Source of the DNA: Prochilodus magdalenae
Taxonomy: Eukaryota; Chordata; Actinopteri; Characiformes; Prochilodontidae
Direction of reading: 5' to 3'
DNA: 64,000 nucleotides
Assembly: GCA_024036415.1 (NCBI GenBank)
Contig: JAMWET010003585.1
Span: 1-64,000, forward strand
The notes under the pieces are model-generated. The model had not been told where the DNA came from. It did no database searches and saw only the letters and a program-made list of their open reading frames with translations. Of this stretch, positions 61,222 through 64,000 are shown in pieces. Every line of letters starts with the position of its first letter. Positions within the stretch are counted from its first letter, which is position 1. A program made the position numbers and the translations under genes.

Positions 61222-62304
61222 CTCTATTCACCCCTAGTTAGAGTAGCAGCAGTCCCGAACGTTCTCCGTTTGCTCTAACCTTGTCGAACTGATGGGAACT
61301 CGGATCTTAGCCGTGCTTTTGTAGCCCTTTCCCAGTTCATGCTCTTCTATGGTGGTCTGAAAGTTGGTTGCATGGCTCCCACTAACCTCTCTTGAGAAGA
61401 ACAATTTGCCAGTAACCACGGTTACAGTGCACCTATGAACCCACACTTCCGATCCTAATTAAAACCCATTTGCCATTTTAGAAGTCATTACCACAGAGGG
61501 TCCCTTGCTTTCTGTAGCCTGCACTGTGGAAGCGACTCAACAAGCTCAACAAAGGCATGAAAAGAACAACTGCTTGTGTTTTAATAGTAATCCGTGCAGA
61601 ATTCCAGGTAATTCCAAACGGCTCACTGACTTCCTGACTTCTGGGATTCCATTCCATGACTATGTCCTGTTTTGTTGATGCCTGCCATCCGTACCAAAAG
61701 AACGAAAGGAACTCCTCCTCACCACATACAAAGTCTTTTCAGATTCCGTTTAACCAAATCAAGGTTGTGAAACATGGCAAGGCGGAAGCAACGGTGCAGG
61801 ATAATGGAGGATTCCGCTTCCTGAGAGGCACATCTGCTCAGGCCTGATGGCTTCTATTGGTCACGGAAGACCGTGTTGCCTTTGAAATCGTAATACTGGC
61901 TACTTCCTATGTCTCCAAACAGATACGCCGCTGCTGACTCAAGGTGGCATTCAATTCAATTACAAACAAGCCCTGAACCCACACATAACACATACACAGC
62001 GGTATGGAACAAAACAATACACCTCCCAAACCCACAGCACAAGTAGGCCCATTGCACTGAGTCACTGGGCCGCTAACCAGAACGCTGTGTGGGCTCAGTA
62101 TAAAAACCCTGGCTCTGTCACTGAGCTTTATGTTCACTGTACAGGGAGTAAACCGGGTAACTAAGCCTGCGGAACATGTGAGTAAATAACATCAACTCAA
62201 CACTAGCAAGCTTAACCACTCCTAGAAAAGCGCATTCCCTAAAGGAAATGCAGGATATTGGTATTCCCACTTCATGCTAGGCTTGTTTTTAGGGGGGCGG
62301 AGGG
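61222..62304. other. Intergenic, no gene seen
   Basis: At 61412-61425 GTAACCACGGTTAC forms a 14-bp near-perfect palindrome resembling an RFX X-box half-site pair. At 62100 GTATAAAAACCCTGG resembles a TATA element, with no other support for a promoter. No coding frame was recognised. Confidence 0.35.
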
Positions 62305-62930
62305 GTCATGAATAAACAACACATAGAGGAGTGCAGGTCAGTATGTCTATGAGGGGTCTGCCCTGAGTGGGTACATTTACGGCATTCAGCTGACACTCTT
62401 ATCCAGAGCGACTTAATCATATTAGAGGTCGGCCAACGTAGCCCAAGGACTCTTATTGGGGGTGGCACAGTGTAGTCTCCCAGACCAGGAATCGAACCCC
62501 AACCTCCTACATGGTGTAGTAGCTCAGTGACGAGCAGTGTTATCCAGTTGGTGTACATGGAGTGGTGTACACCACTGAGTACATGGAGTTTGGTAATAGA
62601 GAGAACTGAGTGAGTCCAAACATGACTGAGATTCTATGGGAGGAATCGGGAATGGTAATGTTTGTATACAGGTTTTCCGGGCTGATTGGGAATGGTTTTG
62701 ATCGGATACATGCGCGGCAAAGGATTTTACCCGAATGTTTTCCTCTTCAAGAATGAATGGATCGAAAAAGTGCAAGCCAATCTACTGTACGGCTGCTCAA
62801 CCTAGAAACACTGTTTCTGAGACACCATCTTAGCACAGGCCCCCATGCCTGAATTCCGTGTCCGTTTGAGCTCCACTCGTCTGTTTTTTCCCATGCCATA
62901 GAGTCCCATTAATATTAGGCCCCACCCAAA
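62305..62930. repeat. Dispersed repeat shared with 38395-38665, with a SINE inside
   Basis: 62310-62350 and 62765-62930 match parts of 38395-38665, the first in inverted sense. A SINE occupies 62373-62555. Confidence 0.5.
62373..62555 (-). repeat. tRNA-derived SINE, partly deleted
   Basis: On the minus strand the A-box side is ACTGCTCGTCACTGAGCTAC, the B-box side is GGGGTTCGATTCC and the tail is TCTGGATAAGAGTGTCAGCTGAATGCCGTAAATG. It lacks about 20 bases in the middle compared with the other copies. Confidence 0.75.
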
Positions 62931-62963
62931 GAAGAAGAATATACTGTCGGATAGCAGTACGCA

Positions 62964-63188
62964 AGTGGTGGTTGGTGTAGCTCACCAGATAACACCACTA
63001 CCCGCCAAGTAGCCACCACCACACGTGGGAGACTTGGGTTCGAATCCCTGGCTGGGTGACTATGCTGTGCTACACCAATAAGAGTCCTTAGGCAAGACTC
63101 CTAACACTACATTGGCCTACCTGTAATATAATTAACCTTGTAAGTCACTCTGGATTAGAGTGTCAGCTAAATACTATAAATGTAATAA
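62964..63188 (+). repeat. tRNA-derived SINE, most complete copy
   Basis: The head GGTTGGTGTAGCTCACC has the A box at 62978-62989. GGTTCGAATCC (63037-63047) is a perfect B box. The tail is CACTCTGGATTAGAGTGTCAGCTAAATAC, ending in TGTAATAA. These are internal RNA polymerase III signals plus a LINE-type tail. It is not a functional tRNA gene, as no acceptor stem follows the B box. Confidence 0.85.
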
Positions 63189-63530
63189 TATTATATATAT
63201 AAAGGCTCTGAACTCTGACCTGACCCCTACAAGAGCGAAAACCACTAGCTAGCTGGGTAGCATATCACAGGAAGGATTAATTAGCTCACCTCATAATATA
63301 CCTCTACTTAAGCTATCTGGTTATCAGCCAGCAAGTTTGTTAGCAAGCTGGCTATTTAAAACAATAGCCTGAGGCGTTAAATGCTAATGCCTTGAAGTTT
63401 TGGTAACTGTAACATGCTGGGTCTCTGACGGACCCAAACAACAAAACTTATTTCCTGCACATTTATGACAATGACACAAAAAATACCACAGAAAATTACA
63501 ATACCTTACATTTAGAAACTACGTTGCCGC
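63189..63530. other. Intergenic, no feature seen
   Basis: AT-rich, with GCTAGCTAGC-type words. Nothing to annotate. Confidence 0.5.
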
Positions 63531-63986
63531 TAGGGTGGCCACATGTCCAGTATTAGGCTGGACAGTCCAGTTTTTCCACTCCCCGTCTTCCGTCTAGCGA
63601 GATACGTGGACGGTTGCCTATTAGTCCTCTTTTCGAGATGAACTATTTAAAATGTTCACTCGCAAACAATATTATCTGAGCCACTGGCTCACATCCGTGT
63701 CAATAGACATGCCTTGCATTCCATTGGTTTAAACAAGTCATGTGACGTTGTGACTCGCCTACCGGCTAACGGCAAGTCAGCCCTGTAAAGGCTAGTCACT
63801 TACTAAGCTCCTGTCCGACTCACCAACGTCATCCATTCCACCCAGTTAGGTGAGCAAAGAATCATTTATGAGTTTATATATGTAGGTTATGATTTTAATT
63901 CTGTTATAGTATCGTGCTGACCCCCTTCCCCCGCCTTTCGGGGGTGGGATGTCCTCCTGTTTGGTGTTATTAAAGTGGCCACCCTA
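63531..63986. mobile_element. hAT-like MITE with terminal repeats and target duplication
   Basis: TAGGGTGGCCAC (63531-63542) and its exact complement GTGGCCACCCTA (63975-63986) bound a 456-bp non-coding element. The flanks GTTGCCGC (63523-63530) and ACTGCCGC (63987-63994) match at 6 of 8 bases, consistent with an aged 8-bp target duplication. The body is shared with 31765-32125. Confidence 0.75.
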
Positions 63987-64000
63987 ACTGCCGCTCGCCA

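Noticed and set aside
62964..63060. Possible tRNA gene
   Set aside because: A and B boxes are present, but the acceptor stem does not close and a SINE body and tail follow.

Overview
The window looks like nuclear DNA of a teleost fish. It holds one split vertebrate gene, many decayed Tc1/mariner-like transposons, hAT-like and other short inverted-repeat elements, tRNA-derived SINEs, a LINE fragment, and long micro- and minisatellites. There is no operon, phage or CRISPR content. Species cannot be read from the sequence; the repeat mix suits a ray-finned fish.

The one gene I can support is the 5' end of an ADAMTS procollagen N-proteinase (ADAMTS2/3/14 group) on the minus strand. Exon 1 (26443..26527) encodes the signal peptide. 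Exon 2 (20654..21045) encodes most of the first half of the propeptide. The two join in phase across a 5.4-kb intron with consensus splice sites and give 159 codons. Everything left of 20653 should be intron 2, and no further exon was recognised there. Everything right of 26527 is upstream flank or intergenic DNA for about 37 kb.

Layout: 1 to about 6.95 kb is an indel-rich, homopolymer-rich block that looks like uncorrected long-read sequence. From 8.2 to 20 kb (intron 2) there are Tc1-like, MITE, SINE and hAT-like copies and a 4-kb C-rich minisatellite split by a 1.2-kb insertion. Intron 1 (21.0-26.4 kb) carries AT, TAA/TGA and GATCTCAAGATAAC-type repeats. From 26.8 to 28.2 kb is a compound microsatellite with a perfect palindrome, then a Tc1-like copy. 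From 31 to 57 kb is a repeat graveyard: three Tc1-like families, a hAT element nested in a Tc1-like element, a LINE fragment split by a Tc1-like fragment, and an inverted composite duplication (34.3 and 55.4 kb). From 57.7 to 61.2 kb are a 91-bp, 12-copy tandem array and a second minisatellite abutting a Tc1 transposase fragment. From 62.3 to 64 kb are SINEs and a hAT-like MITE with a likely 8-bp target duplication.

I found no new multi-gene system. The items most worth checking are the probable assembly-error block at the left end, the shared composite element in inverted orientation, the nested insertions with target duplications, and the higher-order structure in two tandem arrays.
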